64,000 nucleotides of DNA from Ophiura sarsii (taxonomy: Eukaryota; Echinodermata; Ophiuroidea; Amphilepidida; Ophiuridae): positions 58,820,580 to 58,884,579 of the forward strand of contig CM069454.1 of the NCBI GenBank assembly GCA_035610835.1, read 5' to 3'. This document shows, piece after piece, positions 1 to 9,850 of this stretch (positions within the stretch are counted from its first letter, which is position 1; every line of letters begins with the position of its first letter). The translations under genes were made by a program, and so were the position numbers. The notes under the pieces are model-generated. The model searched no databases. It saw only the letters and a program-made list of their open reading frames with translations, and was not told the DNA's origin.

Positions 1-451
1 TGATGGACTACATTTGAAATGTTTGTTTTTTTACTCAGGTGAATAAGAATGTCGAAGTTCACATCAACACCATCAACATTACGACGATGGTTATACAATT
101 ACAAATATCTAAAAGTATCCATAATAGCCTACTGCATTAATATGGCTATTTTTAAATATACACCCTACATTCATATAAAAATCCAAACAAACACCCCACC
201 CCAGCACAACCCCAAACAAACACACCAACAACAACGACACATTATATCCAGGCGTTTACATGGTTTTTTGCAGAAGCTTAATTATCTTGTTTTTAGCTTT
301 AAATACCATTTGTAAATGACAGACATTTCGGGATTTCGGTGACTTATACTATAATGATATAATGTTATATATTCTTCTTCAGATCAACAGATATTGTCCA
401 GTTCCATCATTTTAATATACATCCTCTGGTCTAACAGTTTCCTTTCTAAAA

Positions 452-532
452 ATGGCGTCCAATATTTTCTTCAAGGTCGTATTCTACGGTATTTGTCTTG
501 TGCTGATCAACGTCCCTGGGGCCCAAGCAGGT
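452..532 (+). CDS. Signal-peptide exon of a small secreted protein (first coding exon)
   Basis: The ATG at 452 opens 27 codons: a short start, a hydrophobic core (VVFYGICLVLIN) and a small-residue cleavage site (PGAQA then G), a textbook signal peptide. The exon then meets a consensus splice donor (GTAAGT at 533-538) after a complete codon, so it is phase 0. A pyrimidine-rich tract and AG at 371-382 suggest this exon begins at 383, with 69 nt of 5' leader. The only downstream reading frame that opens with a good acceptor in the same phase is at 6044-6328. Joined, they give 121 residues. The pairing is inferred from phase, splice signals and sensible protein architecture; no transcript evidence is available. 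I do not recognise the family. Confidence 0.6.
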
Positions 533-621
533 GTAAGTACAATGTATTTCGCACTATTATTAAAGAAGGTGCCTTGTTCAAACCCAATAAAGGGCCCTGT
601 CACACTGTTGCGTATAATAGA

Positions 622-990
622 GCTAACGTGTGCCCAACATTTTTGGAAATGTGAGTGTACGTTCGTGTAAGTTGTCATTCGTTCGTTCGTGAATATATGG
701 CAAACGTTGTATTCGTTAGCAGTTCGGTAGGGGTTCGCAGAAGTACGCTGGGGTTTATGAATTTGAGCGGGTGACACCGTAGTAATCAATTCGCTATGCT
801 TTATACGTTGAGCATTCGCTGCGTGAACGTTTCGTGCTTGGTGTAGGTTTCTTCTTAAAGCGCCGTATATTGACGAATGCGCAACCCCTAGCGAACCGCT
901 AACGAATACAACGTATGCCAAATATGTCACAGACGAATGACAATTTATATGAACGTACACCCAAATTTAAAAAACGTCGGACACACGTTG
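622..990. mobile_element. Short inverted-repeat element (MITE-like)
   Basis: Arms of about 115 bp at roughly 622-740 and 878-990 are reverse complements with scattered mismatches. Both contain the CGTTGTATTCGTTAGC block and both end in an AACGTGTG-type terminus. No transposase is encoded. I could not see a clear target duplication, so the superfamily is open. Confidence 0.65.
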
Positions 991-1299
991 GTTCTTAAAC
1001 GCCATGGAGAAAGGTATCATGCACTCATGAAAAAGGTCATAACTCACAATACAGGTCGTCTTACAATACTTAAACCATTGAGATATTTTCTTAGCTACAT
1101 TTTGATACCCCAATTGAAGACAAATGTTATAAAGTGACCGTGATTGACGCCGGAACAATGAACATACACATTTGAAAATTCTTCTGTACAATCTAATGCA
1201 CGCGTATACAAAACACGCGGGAAACTCGAACGGATAAATGGATGATTTTTGTTAAATCACATTTATCATGTTTATAAACATGAAACTAAAATATATTTT

Positions 1300-2176
1300 A
1301 TAATGTAAAAGCTGAATGCAAACTGCTTATCCACAAAAATAGCCTGTGTAAGTAAATGTAATAAATATAAGAGGACCTGACGTTTCGATTCTAACAGAAT
1401 CTTTATCGAAGGTAAAATGACAGAATACAACATTACACAACATATATATAGACAGAGGAACAATAGGCAGGAAGTCAAAGTGACAGATGAATGAATAGGG
1501 GAAGATATCATGCTAGACAGCTGATTGATGAAGTGGATAAAATAACAAAAGGATGACATAGACAAAGGGGAGATTAAAAAGTAAAAGGCAAATGGGATGT
1601 AAAAATGATTGGTGAGTGAAATCAATAATGGTGATTGATGACTACAAATAGATAATAAAATGGATGGAAATGTAAAAGGACTGAGAGAATGCATGAGAAA
1701 ACAAGAAAAAACAAAGTGGGACTAGGCCTATGGTAACAAATAATGGAAATGCACTGGAACAAGTAATGACAATTACTGTGCATAGGAGACAATGTAGAAA
1801 ATGAAAACAAAGTATCACATATATCAAGAAGTAAAAAATGAAAAATGGAGTGAAGAAAAAGTGGAGAAAAACAAATGGGTAAAAAATACAAATGATAGGT
1901 ATATCAGATACAAATGGAGGAGGTGGGGGGGGGGGGTGGGGGCGGGGGGTTGAGTCTAATCATTCCCTTCCTGGATGTTTAGGCCATGGGGCTGAATAGT
2001 GAGAAGACGCTTCATCCATAACTTCTCTCTACTGAGACGTACCACTTCTGAACGGCTACCTAAAGATTCAATGCCCTGTAAGATCATATCAGACATAGTG
2101 TGGTTGGGAAGGTTGAAGTGGTGTCCGACAGGTGGCTTGTTGGTGTTGACCGTCGATCTGTGTCCATAGAAGCGCT
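1300..2176 (-). repeat. PLE1 inverted pseudo-LTR copy with the ORF's 3' tail
   Basis: Read on the minus strand, 2176 down to about 1950 repeats the last part of the PLE1 ORF and its stop. The following stretch repeats the G/C-rich run, the 3' hairpin and the GATAAAG...GAAACGTC motif of 5410-6012. The last ~80 bp match the end of the direct 5' copy (about 2535-2600). The inverted unit therefore reads across a terminal-repeat junction, as expected if it came from a tandem or circular template. Confidence 0.85.
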
Positions 2177-2177
2177 T

Positions 2178-2600
2178 TTTTTGTTTTTTCTTGTTTTCTC
2201 ATGCATTCTCTCAGTCCTTTTACATTTCCATCCATTTTATTATCTATTTGTAGTCATCAATCACCATTATTGATTTCACTCACCAATCATTTTTACATCC
2301 CATTTGCCTTTTACTTTTTAATCTCCCCTTTGTCTATGTCATCCTTTTGTTATTTTATCCACTTCATCAATCAGCTGTCTAGCATGATATCTTCCCCTAT
2401 TCATTCATCTGTCACTTTGACTTCCTGCCTATTGTTCCTCTGTCTCTATATATATGTTGTGTAATGTTGTATTCTGTCATTTTACCTTCGATAAAGATTC
2501 TGTTAGAATCGAAACGTCAGGTCCTCTTATATTTATTACATTTACTTACACAGGCTATTTTTGTGGATAAGCAGTTTGCATTCAGCTTTTACATTATATT
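2178..2600 (+). repeat. PLE1 5' direct pseudo-LTR (partial)
   Basis: Near-identical to 5660-6010 of the 3' terminal repeat, starting at TTTGTTTTTTCTTG and including the GATAAAG...GAAACGTC motif at about 2490-2518. It lacks the upstream hairpin segment, so it is 5'-truncated. It continues about 80 bp past the point where the 3' copy meets host DNA, and that extension reappears inverted at 1300-1380. Confidence 0.85.
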
Positions 2601-2688
2601 ACTTCATTTTCTGTTGCAGTATCCCTCACGGTGATCCTCCTTATCTACTCTGTATTTTTGTCATATTGTTTATATCTGTTTCCTGTAT

Positions 2689-5409
2689 TTGTTTTACTTG
2701 TTTATTGTTTTACATCCTTCATGTCACATTATGTCTAACCCACTTTCTTTATTTCAGAATCTCCGGAAGCTTAAGCAGAAATCCCTTCGTTATTCTTTCC
2801 ACAGAGACAACTACAGATTTTACTCACATGCCCGCATTATACCCACAGGTCTTCGACTCAATTGCACACCAGCACTGGGTACCCTACCGCCACAGTTACA
2901 GAGTGAGTGGAACAGAGTTTTATACAGTGCATCCATTCGTCTCATTAATATTCTGTCTCTACATTGTGAGTCTTCCCTAGACCATTTGAATGAGGATATT
3001 GTCAAGCTTCAACTTGAACTGGAGAATTGCTGCTCAGATGCTCAATTTTTACAGTTTACTAATGAAATAAATGGCTGTTTATCTAGACAGGAGACTGAAC
3101 TCATGAACACAAGAAACAAGAAAGTATCTGGCCTGTTAGAGAAGCAGAAACGACACAAGTTCCGGCGGTTCAGGCGCCCACCTCCTCCTGATCCAGAACC
3201 AGCTGCATCCACTGTCATTAACCTTTCATCTTCCACCTTATCTGATGCTGAACACAGACTTCTCTCTAGAGGCCTTAAATTCTGTCCCACTCCTCCTGAT
3301 GTTAATCAAGTTGAGCTTAGCGAGGACCTTACTCAGTATTATCGGAGGATACGTCTCAAAGAATTTTTTCTTGATGCCCCACCATCTGTACCTGAGCCGT
3401 TCTACAAGAAGAGTACTTGGGTTCCTCCCAAGAACAGAGTCCCTGCCCTTGAGACTTATGTCCAAGTCGTTAGCACCCAGGTTAACACTTCTGAGCAAGT
3501 TTCCCGCAGATCTCATGACAATATCCCTAGGGAGGAACGCCAGGCACTGAATTCCATCAGGTTACGGACAGACATCATCATCAAGCCAGCAGACAAAGGG
3601 TCAGCAGTAGTTGTCATGGACCGACAGAAGTACATTGATGAAGCCATGCGTCATCTTGACAACCGCATTCATTATGCTGTTCTTGACTCCGATCCCACTA
3701 ACACATTTTCTCAACAGATTCAGCATACCCTGGATGACATGCATCAGCGTCATGAGCTCTCTGACAAGGCCTTTGAGTTTCTATCTCCCAAAGATTGCAG
3801 TGCTGCCCGCTTCTACCTCCTTCCTAAGATCCATAAGCCGGGAAACCCAGGCAGACCCATCATCTCTGGCAACGGCTCCCCAACTGAGCATATATCCCTC
3901 TTTGTCGATAACTTCATCAAGCCTCTTGTTTCACAGGTTCCCTCCTATATCCATGACACCCCGGACTTTCTCAGGAAACTCGAAGCCATCAAGAACCAAG
4001 TTCCAAGCACCGCTATTATTGGCACATTTGATGTTAAGTCCCTCTATACCAACATTCCCCATCAGGAAGGCATAGAAGCAAGCCGTGCAGCTTTGGCTAA
4101 GATTGGTCATTCCAGTCCTCCCATACCTGATATTGAATGCCTCATGAACCATGTCCTAACCAAGAACAATTTCACTTTCATGGATAGGACCTACTTGCAG
4201 GTACATGGCACAGCTATGGGTACTAGGATGGCTCCGTCATGGGCCTGTCTTTTCATGTCTAGGCTGGAGGAACAATTGCTAGCTGAAGCACCTTGTCGAC
4301 CTTGGATTTGGTTGCGGTACATTGACGACATATTCTTTATCTGGACCAGTGATGAAAGCAGTCTCCTCACATTCATTGATCACATGAACTCATTTCACAG
4401 GACCATTAAGTTCACTTCTGACTACTCCCACCAACAGGCACACTTTCTTGATGTAACCATACAGAAAGCTGAGAATGGTATACTATCTACAGATCTCTTC
4501 ACCAAGCCTACAGATACGCACCAGTATCTCCATGCTTCAAGCTGCCACCCTCGCCATTGTAAGACAGGCATAGCATATAGTCAGGCTCTCCGTCTCCGAC
4601 GTATTTGTTCTAACGAATCTAGATTCTCATATCATGCACAGAATTTGAAGAAGCATCTGGTTACCAGGGGTCACAGCTCCACCAAAGTCCAGCAAGCCAT
4701 CAAGAAAGTCCACTCTCTCCCGAGAGCCACAGTCCTTCAGGAGAAGCCCAGAAACCAAGACCCCACCCCTAAGATTCCCCTTGTTACCACATTTCATCCT
4801 AACCTTCCTCCTCTGCGTCACATCACCAACACTAACCACCACATTCTCCACACATCAGACCGTCTTCGTCGTGCAGTTCCTGACATACCAATCCTGGCCT
4901 ACAGACGCCCTCGCAACCTACGAGATATGCTAGTACGGGCTACCATCCCCCCGGTAACTGATGATTCTCTCCCCACGCAGCATGGCACTTCTAAGTGCGA
5001 GTCGACCAGCAGGTGCGTCGTTTGCCGGGAACACATCAAGGAAGGCGATTCCTTCACCAGCCACACCACCCATGCCACCTACAAGACGAAGGGTCACATC
5101 ACTTGCACCACATCTAATGTCATCTACCTCTTATCATGTAGAGTGTGTGGAGTCCAGTATGTTGGTGAGACTAAAAACTCACTGAAGAAGCGCTTCTATG
5201 GACACAGATCGACGGTCAACACCAACAAGCCACCTGTCGGACACCACTTCAACCTTCCCAACCACACTATGTCTGATATGATCTTACAGGGCATTGAATC
5301 TTTAGGTAGCCGTTCAGAAGTGGTACGTCTCAGTAGAGAGAAGTTATGGATGAAGCGTCTTCTCACTATTCAGCCCCATGGCCTAAACATCCAGGAAGGG
5401 AATGATTAG
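2689..5409 (+). CDS. PLE1 reverse transcriptase / GIY-YIG endonuclease polyprotein
   Basis: The 906-codon ORF is unbroken. Residues about 298-400 hold the PLE-type block KPADKGSAVVV and RFYLLPKIHKPGNPGRP. Motif A (FDVKSLYTNI) has its catalytic Asp at 448. A GTAMGTRMAPSWACLFM block starts near 507, and the YIDD catalytic loop is at 544-547. A Cys-rich stretch (about 770-785, CESTSRCVVC) precedes a GIY-YIG domain with VIY at 811-813 and YVGE at 824-827, followed by conserved Arg and His. Family knowledge: the RT primes on DNA nicked by the GIY-YIG nuclease. The first 23 codons look unlike coding sequence and are followed by a good acceptor (CTTTATTTCAG, ending 2757), so the true N terminus may come from an upstream exon. 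A poly-C run follows the stop. Confidence 0.93.
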   Translation: MFYLFIVLHPSCHIMSNPLSLFQNLRKLKQKSLRYSFHRDNYRFYSHARIIPTGLRLNCTPALGTLPPQLQSEWNRVLYSASIRLINILSLHCESSLDHLNEDIVKLQLELENCCSDAQFLQFTNEINGCLSRQETELMNTRNKKVSGLLEKQKRHKFRRFRRPPPPDPEPAASTVINLSSSTLSDAEHRLLSRGLKFCPTPPDVNQVELSEDLTQYYRRIRLKEFFLDAPPSVPEPFYKKSTWVPPKNRVPALETYVQVVSTQVNTSEQVSRRSHDNIPREERQALNSIRLRTDIIIKPADKGSAVVVMDRQKYIDEAMRHLDNRIHYAVLDSDPTNTFSQQIQHTLDDMHQRHELSDKAFEFLSPKDCSAARFYLLPKIHKPGNPGRPIISGNGSPTEHISLFVDNFIKPLVSQVPSYIHDTPDFLRKLEAIKNQVPSTAIIGTFDVKSLYTNIPHQEGIEASRAALAKIGHSSPPIPDIECLMNHVLTKNNFTFMDRTYLQVHGTAMGTRMAPSWACLFMSRLEEQLLAEAPCRPWIWLRYIDDIFFIWTSDESSLLTFIDHMNSFHRTIKFTSDYSHQQAHFLDVTIQKAENGILSTDLFTKPTDTHQYLHASSCHPRHCKTGIAYSQALRLRRICSNESRFSYHAQNLKKHLVTRGHSSTKVQQAIKKVHSLPRATVLQEKPRNQDPTPKIPLVTTFHPNLPPLRHITNTNHHILHTSDRLRRAVPDIPILAYRRPRNLRDMLVRATIPPVTDDSLPTQHGTSKCESTSRCVVCREHIKEGDSFTSHTTHATYKTKGHITCTTSNVIYLLSCRVCGVQYVGETKNSLKKRFYGHRSTVNTNKPPVGHHFNLPNHTMSDMILQGIESLGSRSEVVRLSREKLWMKRLLTIQPHGLNIQEGND

Positions 5410-5586
5410 ACTCAACCCCCCGCCCCCACCCCCCCCCCCCCCCCACCTCCTCCATTTGTATCTGATATACCTATCATTTGTATTTTTTACCCATTTGTTT
5501 TTCTCCACTTTTTCTTCACTCCATTTTTCATTTTTTACTTCTTGATATATGTGATACTTTGTTTTCATTTTCTACATTGTCTCCTA

Positions 5587-5619
5587 TGCACAGTAATTGT
5601 CATTACTTGTTCCAGTGCA
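5587..5619 (+). ncRNA. Conserved RNA hairpin in the PLE1 3' region
   Basis: The outer stem is TGCAC/GTGCA and the inner stem AGTAAT/ATTACT with a TGTC loop. The same hairpin in PLE2 (minus strand, 41792-41824) has AGCAAT/ATTGCT and a TTTC loop, so one inner pair changes from T-A to C-G without breaking the stem. An inverted copy lies at about 1750-1783. The role is not known; binding of the element's own RT is one possibility. Confidence 0.6.
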
Positions 5620-5959
5620 TTTCCATTATTTGTTACCATAGGCCTAGTCCCACTTTGTTTTTTCTTGTTTTCTCATGCATTCTCTCAGTCCTTTTACATT
5701 TCCATCCATTTTATTATATATTTGTAGTCATCAATCACCATTATTGATTTCACTCACCAATCATTTTTACATCCCATTTGCCTTTTACTTTTTAATCTCC
5801 CCTTTGTCTATGTCATCCTTTTGTTATTTTATCCACTTCATCAATCAGCTGTCTAGCATGATATCTTCCCCTATTCATTCATCTGTCACTTTGACTTCCT
5901 GCCTATTGTTCCTCTGTCTATATATATGTTGTGTAATGTTGTATTCTGTCATTTTACCT

Positions 5960-5996
5960 TCGATAAAGATTCTGTTAGAATCGAAACGTCAGGTCC
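5960..5996 (+). ncRNA. Degenerate hammerhead-like motif in the PLE1 terminal repeat
   Basis: CGATAAA, a 6-bp stem GATTCT/AGAATC closed by GTT, then GAAACGTC. This follows the hammerhead layout (core, stem II, GAAA, cleavage triplet GTC), but the CTGATGA core box is altered at three positions, so self-cleavage is doubtful. Further copies are at 2489-2520 (+) and 1379-1412 (-). Confidence 0.4.
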
Positions 5997-6043
5997 TCTT
6001 ATATTTATTACATAAAATATATTTTGATTATATTTTTTTACAG

Positions 6044-6328
6044 TTGTTTGGGTCTATAGTGGGTGGAATTGCAGGCACAGCTGTTGTGATAGCATCTGCT
6101 GGGATAGATGCTGCTTGCTTTATAGCATCTGCTGGGAAAGATGCGGTTGTCTTTATAGCATCTACTGGGATAGCTGCTGTTTCAGTTGCAGCAGAAGTAG
6201 CATCTGTTTCGATAGAAGTTGCGTCGGCAGCGGCGCCGTTAGCAACAGCGGTTCAAAGAGACAGCTTGCTCAATGATGATAAAAAAAATGACCGTAATGA
6301 CGAGGACTATGCTGATGACGATGACTAG
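6044..6328 (+). CDS. Second coding exon: Ala/Gly/Val-rich repeat peptide with acidic tail
   Basis: Begins immediately after the acceptor, in phase 0 with the donor at 532, and ends at TAG 6326-6328. After signal cleavage the product would start GLFGSIVGG. Residues 43-75 of the joined protein are three 11-residue repeats (IASAGIDAACF, IASAGKDAVVF, IASTGIAAVSV), encoded by about 33-bp DNA repeats from 6089. A weaker Ala/Val/Ser/Glu stretch follows to about residue 97. The last 20 residues are highly acidic (Asp/Asn/Glu with a few Lys/Arg) and end in four Asp. Only one Cys remains after the signal peptide. The 11-residue period suits an amphipathic helix, so a lipid- or membrane-associated secreted peptide is possible. 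I recognise no family. Confidence 0.6.
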   Translation: MFGSIVGGIAGTAVVIASAGIDAACFIASAGKDAVVFIASTGIAAVSVAAEVASVSIEVASAAAPLATAVQRDSLLNDDKKNDRNDEDYADDDD

Positions 6329-6534
6329 ACCTATTAATATTTCCTGGAGCAGGATAATATGCCTTTTTATAAATGTATGATTGCGGATAAACAATTTTAT
6401 ACAAACAAATGAATTGGCTAAGGTAGAAACAAGTTTGTTTCCTGAGGCATGGTAGGCGGCGCACATTTCGTGTGGGTTTTTTGAGCGATCTTAACCCCAT
6501 ATCTGTTTTTATTTGAAAACCCTGTGAACAAAAC

Positions 6535-6540
6535 AATAAA
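6535..6540 (+). promoter_or_regulatory. Polyadenylation signal AATAAA
   Basis: AATAAA lies about 207 nt after the stop codon of the secreted-peptide exon, a reasonable 3' UTR length. It supports a transcript ending just beyond this point. Confidence 0.5.
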
Positions 6541-6765
6541 CGCTGTTTTTAGAAAAACAAAATGATTGCAATAATTTATCAAATTGATCTATACTAGTCT
6601 ATGAATTGATGAGTATTGCAATAATAGAATTATCAGTTGATTTCACCATCAATAGAAACAGATTTCATTAAAAAAGATCATAATTTCAATGAAAAAAAGG
6701 TTTGCGAGAATTAAATCGGCGTGTTTCCATAGAGCTGACATTTCCGGAGATTTAATTTGATTATT

Positions 6766-6861
6766 TGGTCAAGCGTTCGAAGCTTGCCTCCTTCCGTGTT
6801 ACACACGGATTTTTGCTTTCGCGGCATGATTTTAACTGAACACAATTATATTTGCTTGTAT

Positions 6862-6895
<34 letters not shown>

Positions 6896-7195
6896 CTGAG
6901 GTAGTAAAAGTATACATTTTCTGACCAAATATGCCATTGAAATTATAGTGGGACTAAGGACCAAAATGGTATGATTCACAATGTTCGGAAAAATATCAGA
7001 TATTTTTAATTTGAGATCCATATTTTTTTATACCTACCCATATCATTATATACTTTGCATATTTGAATTTCTCATGAAATTACCATCAGATGATATATAA
7101 TTGTCAAAGGTTACTACGTCGGTAAGGTAATTATACCGGCTAGTGAATATCTCCAATTTTTATTTTATATATTTTTAAAATTTTCAGAAATATTG
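6766..7195. repeat. Truncated copy of TIR family A
   Basis: Matches, in reverse orientation, the right half of the 48118-49170 element, including the GTATACTTTTATTACCTCAGG region and the GATATTCACTAG/CCGGTATAATTACC region. Its outer end (TGGTCAAGCG...GCCTCC) is the same terminus. A 30-nt poly-C run (6863-6892) sits where the other copy has only six Gs. The homology stops near 7195. Confidence 0.65.
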
Positions 7196-7506
7196 TGGCT
7201 GCTGCTTTACCATCCTCCTTCCATACATCATTTAGCAACTTTTAAATTGAGGTATTCTTCCATTCAATGTGTGCTCATTCAAGCATTACGCGTAGTTACA
7301 GCCCGTTCTAGTGTTGCTGTGCACACACACCTTTAATGTGTGCCAACAAACGTTCGATGGAGTAACTCATATTATAAATATCAGCATAATCCAAAGGGGA
7401 ACTTATTTTTGTTGAACTGTGTAGTGTTCATAAATGATTTGTTGAAAAGTTTAAAAAAGCAATGGTAAATTTCTTTAATTTACTGGATTTTGTAACAAAT
7501 ATAATA
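7196..7506. other. Intergenic stretch with no recognised feature
   Basis: AT-rich, without a long ORF or clear repeat structure. It separates the truncated family A copy from the large inverted repeat. Confidence 0.5.
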
Positions 7507-7678
7507 CCGTTAAACTTCATCTATAAGCACCCATTGACTAATAGTTAATAAGCAGAGAATAGATAAAAAGGTATGAGCGCCCTCTTTTGATCTAGAGAAA
7601 TTAGCACGAATTTGTTTAGTGTATTCGATATTCAATAATATAAAGTTTGTATTACTATCTAAATAATTTCATGGACAG

Positions 7679-7760
7679 ACGAATTGCTCAGTTGGTAAAG
7701 CGCCCCGGTAAAGCGTCAACTTCAGTATCACGAGGTTGGTGGATCAATTCTCAACTACAC
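7679..7760 (+). tRNA. tRNA-like sequence in the left arm (probable relic)
   Basis: An A-box-like GCTCAGTTGGTAAAGCG and a degraded B box (GGATCAATTC instead of GGTTCGAATC) are spaced as in a tRNA. The normally invariant T-loop is damaged, so function is unlikely. Confidence 0.35.
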
Positions 7761-9188
7761 CTTTTGCAATTTCTTTTGAAATCCAAGTGATATAGAAATT
7801 AATGCAAACATGAATGTAAAATTATTACTCAATTATACTAGCTTTATTGTTATTTTTCAAAAAACAAGCGCATAATTAATTTGATTGTATAAAGTAATGT
7901 CTTAATAGTCCAACCTTTTTATAAGCTAAAACACATTTATACTACAAATTAACCACAGCAAAATGTATTCATTGGCTTATTTTAAATGTTTCACACAGTA
8001 ATCTTAAACGTTTCCTTCATCATGATTTAAGGGGCAAATTATGATGATGCATATTAGGTTGGTAGATCAAGTTAAGCAACAAAATGAAAGTAACTATGCA
8101 AACCACTATAATCCTGGTCTCACAGGATTATAATTGAATGGCTATTAAATCAATTTATTTTCAATAAGGATAGAGGGCCGTCCATTTATACCGACCAAGG
8201 AATCTATCTTTTACGTTGGTTTTTTATATATATATTTTTTAAATGAAACAAAATTTAATCAAACTGGACACGCAAGCCATGGCCAGTCAATAAACGTTTT
8301 GACTGTTTGCCTGTTGTTCTCATTGATTCGAACGCGATATTACACGTTTGTGCCATACCTATTCTTGGAGAAACACAAGCACAAAACAAATAAAACAAAA
8401 CTGAGTGGAAAATAATAAAAGAAATCACGCGAAGGACTTATTTACGGCACCATCCATCTTTTTAAGTCTGTTTAAGTTTTTCGGAACTATAATACACACG
8501 TTTGACGGATTGCCTTTAAATTGCACGCCTATTAATGAACATGTCATAGTTTGAGCAGCTCACGTGGTATTGAAGGTCATGCATTACATTCATGTAAATG
8601 GTAGTATAGTGGCCACGTGTTATTGATTTATAACCGATTAGTTTTAGAATTACGAAACTGTGTCTATACATGAAGCTTCATGGTCTATATCACTAAAGAA
8701 GTCCTCTGCCCCAAATTCGATAGACATGCTACATGCTTGTATCATGAAGCTAACGCTTGTATCGATCAACTGTGAACCATATACATGTACATGTACATGT
8801 ATGTGTCTCTATAAACTCAATTAGGAATTGTCATCTAGAACCAACAATGGCCAACTACTCACAAAAACCACAACTTAACAAAATACCATAAGTAGCTGAA
8901 CTGAAAAGCAGTGAATTATAATCAACGTATTGTCTCATTGTACTCCAACCATGCATGTCTTCACAAAAATACTAAGTCGTTGAGGTTGATTTAAATGTTT
9001 GTACTATTTATAAACGATTGTGATAGCATTAAAATTAAATAAAAAATAGTAGAAAGAGAGGAAAAAAAGAGGGAAAACCCACATTAAAGACGAAGATAGA
9101 TTCACTATATTATTCATGGTAAAAACAAAGTTAAGAATTTGATATACACCGTAAATATTTATAAACTTTCCAAAAGAAGAAGTCTTGA

Positions 9189-9285
9189 AGTGAGATTCGA
9201 ACCAGGTATTGCCATCTGGAACCTGCGATCACAATTGCCCTCGCCCAAACTGTTGGCGCTGGCTTTACCAATTGATCTAAACGGG
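9189..9285 (-). tRNA. tRNA-like sequence in the element core (probable relic)
   Basis: On the minus strand, TAGATCAATTGGTAAAGCC resembles an A box and GGTTCGAATCTC an intact B box, with a long intervening segment. I could not build a convincing acceptor stem. It could still serve as an internal RNA polymerase III promoter. Confidence 0.35.
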
Positions 9286-9765
9286 AGTGCTATGTCAGAT
9301 ACTGTTTTATAACTACATGTATGATTGATGGGGTTCGGTATAAATGGACGGCCCTCTATCTTATTGAAAATAAATTGATTTAATAGCCATTCAATTATAA
9401 TCCTGTGAGACCAGGATTATAGTGGTTTGCCATAGTTACTTTCATTTTGTTGCTTAACTTGATCTACCAACCTAATATGCATCATCATAATTTGCCCTTA
9501 AATCATGATGAAGGAAACGTTTAAGATTACTGTGTGAAACATTTAAAATAAGCCAATGAATACATTTTGCTGTGGTTAATTTGTAGTATAAATGTGTTTT
9601 AGCTTATAAAAGGTGGACTATTAAGATCATTACTTTATACAATCAAATTAATTATGCGCTTGTTTTTTGAAAAAATAACAATAAAGCTAGTATAATTGAG
9701 GTAATAATTTTACATTCAAGTTTGCATTAATTTCTATATCACTTGGATTTCAAAGAAATTGCAAA

Positions 9766-9850
9766 AGGTGTAGTTGAGAATTGATCCACCAACCTCGTGA
9801 TACTGAGGTTGACGCTTTACCGGGCGCTTTACCACTGAGCAATTCGTCTG
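9766..9850 (-). tRNA. tRNA-like sequence in the right arm (mirror of 7679-7760)
   Basis: Inverted copy of the left-arm sequence, with the same damaged B box and a slightly shortened region after the A box. Confidence 0.35.

Larger units (their letters stand above)
1300..6012 (+). mobile_element. Penelope-like retroelement PLE1, full-length structure
   Basis: The 4.7-kb element is flanked by a perfect 13-bp direct repeat, TAAAATATATTTT, at 1287-1299 and 6013-6025. From left to right it has an inverted partial copy of its own 3' region (1300-2176), a direct copy of the terminal repeat (2178-2600), one long ORF (2689-5409) and a 3' terminal repeat (5410-6012). Inverted plus direct pseudo-LTRs, a reverse transcriptase without an aspartic protease or integrase, and a GIY-YIG nuclease are the defining traits of Penelope-like elements. 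The intact ORF and perfect target duplication suggest recent insertion. I do not assign a PLE clade. Confidence 0.93.
5410..6012 (+). repeat. PLE1 3' pseudo-LTR
   Basis: Starts at the ORF stop with a C-rich run (about 5416-5444), continues through a stable hairpin (5587-5619) and an AT-rich tract, and ends with a hammerhead-like motif (5960-5996) and TATTTATTACA against the 13-bp target duplication. Copies of parts of this segment occur at 1300-2176 (inverted) and 2178-2600 (direct). Confidence 0.85.
533..6043 (+). other. Inferred intron hosting a MITE and Penelope-like element PLE1
   Basis: The intron runs from GTAAGT at 533 to a TTTTTTTACAG acceptor ending at 6043. It holds an inverted-repeat element (622-990), about 300 bp of plain sequence with no recognised feature (991-1286), and PLE1 with its target duplications (1287-6025). 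PLE1 lies in the same orientation as the gene, and its 3' end is only 31 bp upstream of the acceptor. Confidence 0.5.

Noticed and set aside
49..315. 88-codon ORF at the window start, after a possible splice acceptor
   Set aside because: Low-complexity Asn/Thr/Gln/Pro composition and no donor at its end; not enough to call an exon.
484..960. 158-codon minus-strand ORF
   Set aside because: It overlaps the signal-peptide exon antisense and runs through the inverted-repeat element; no domain signal.
1272..1891. Minus-strand ORFs of 140 and 89 codons, also seen on the plus strand at 2201 and 5478-5747
   Set aside because: They are AT-rich PLE1 terminal-repeat sequence read in open frames; the copies reflect the repeat, not a gene.
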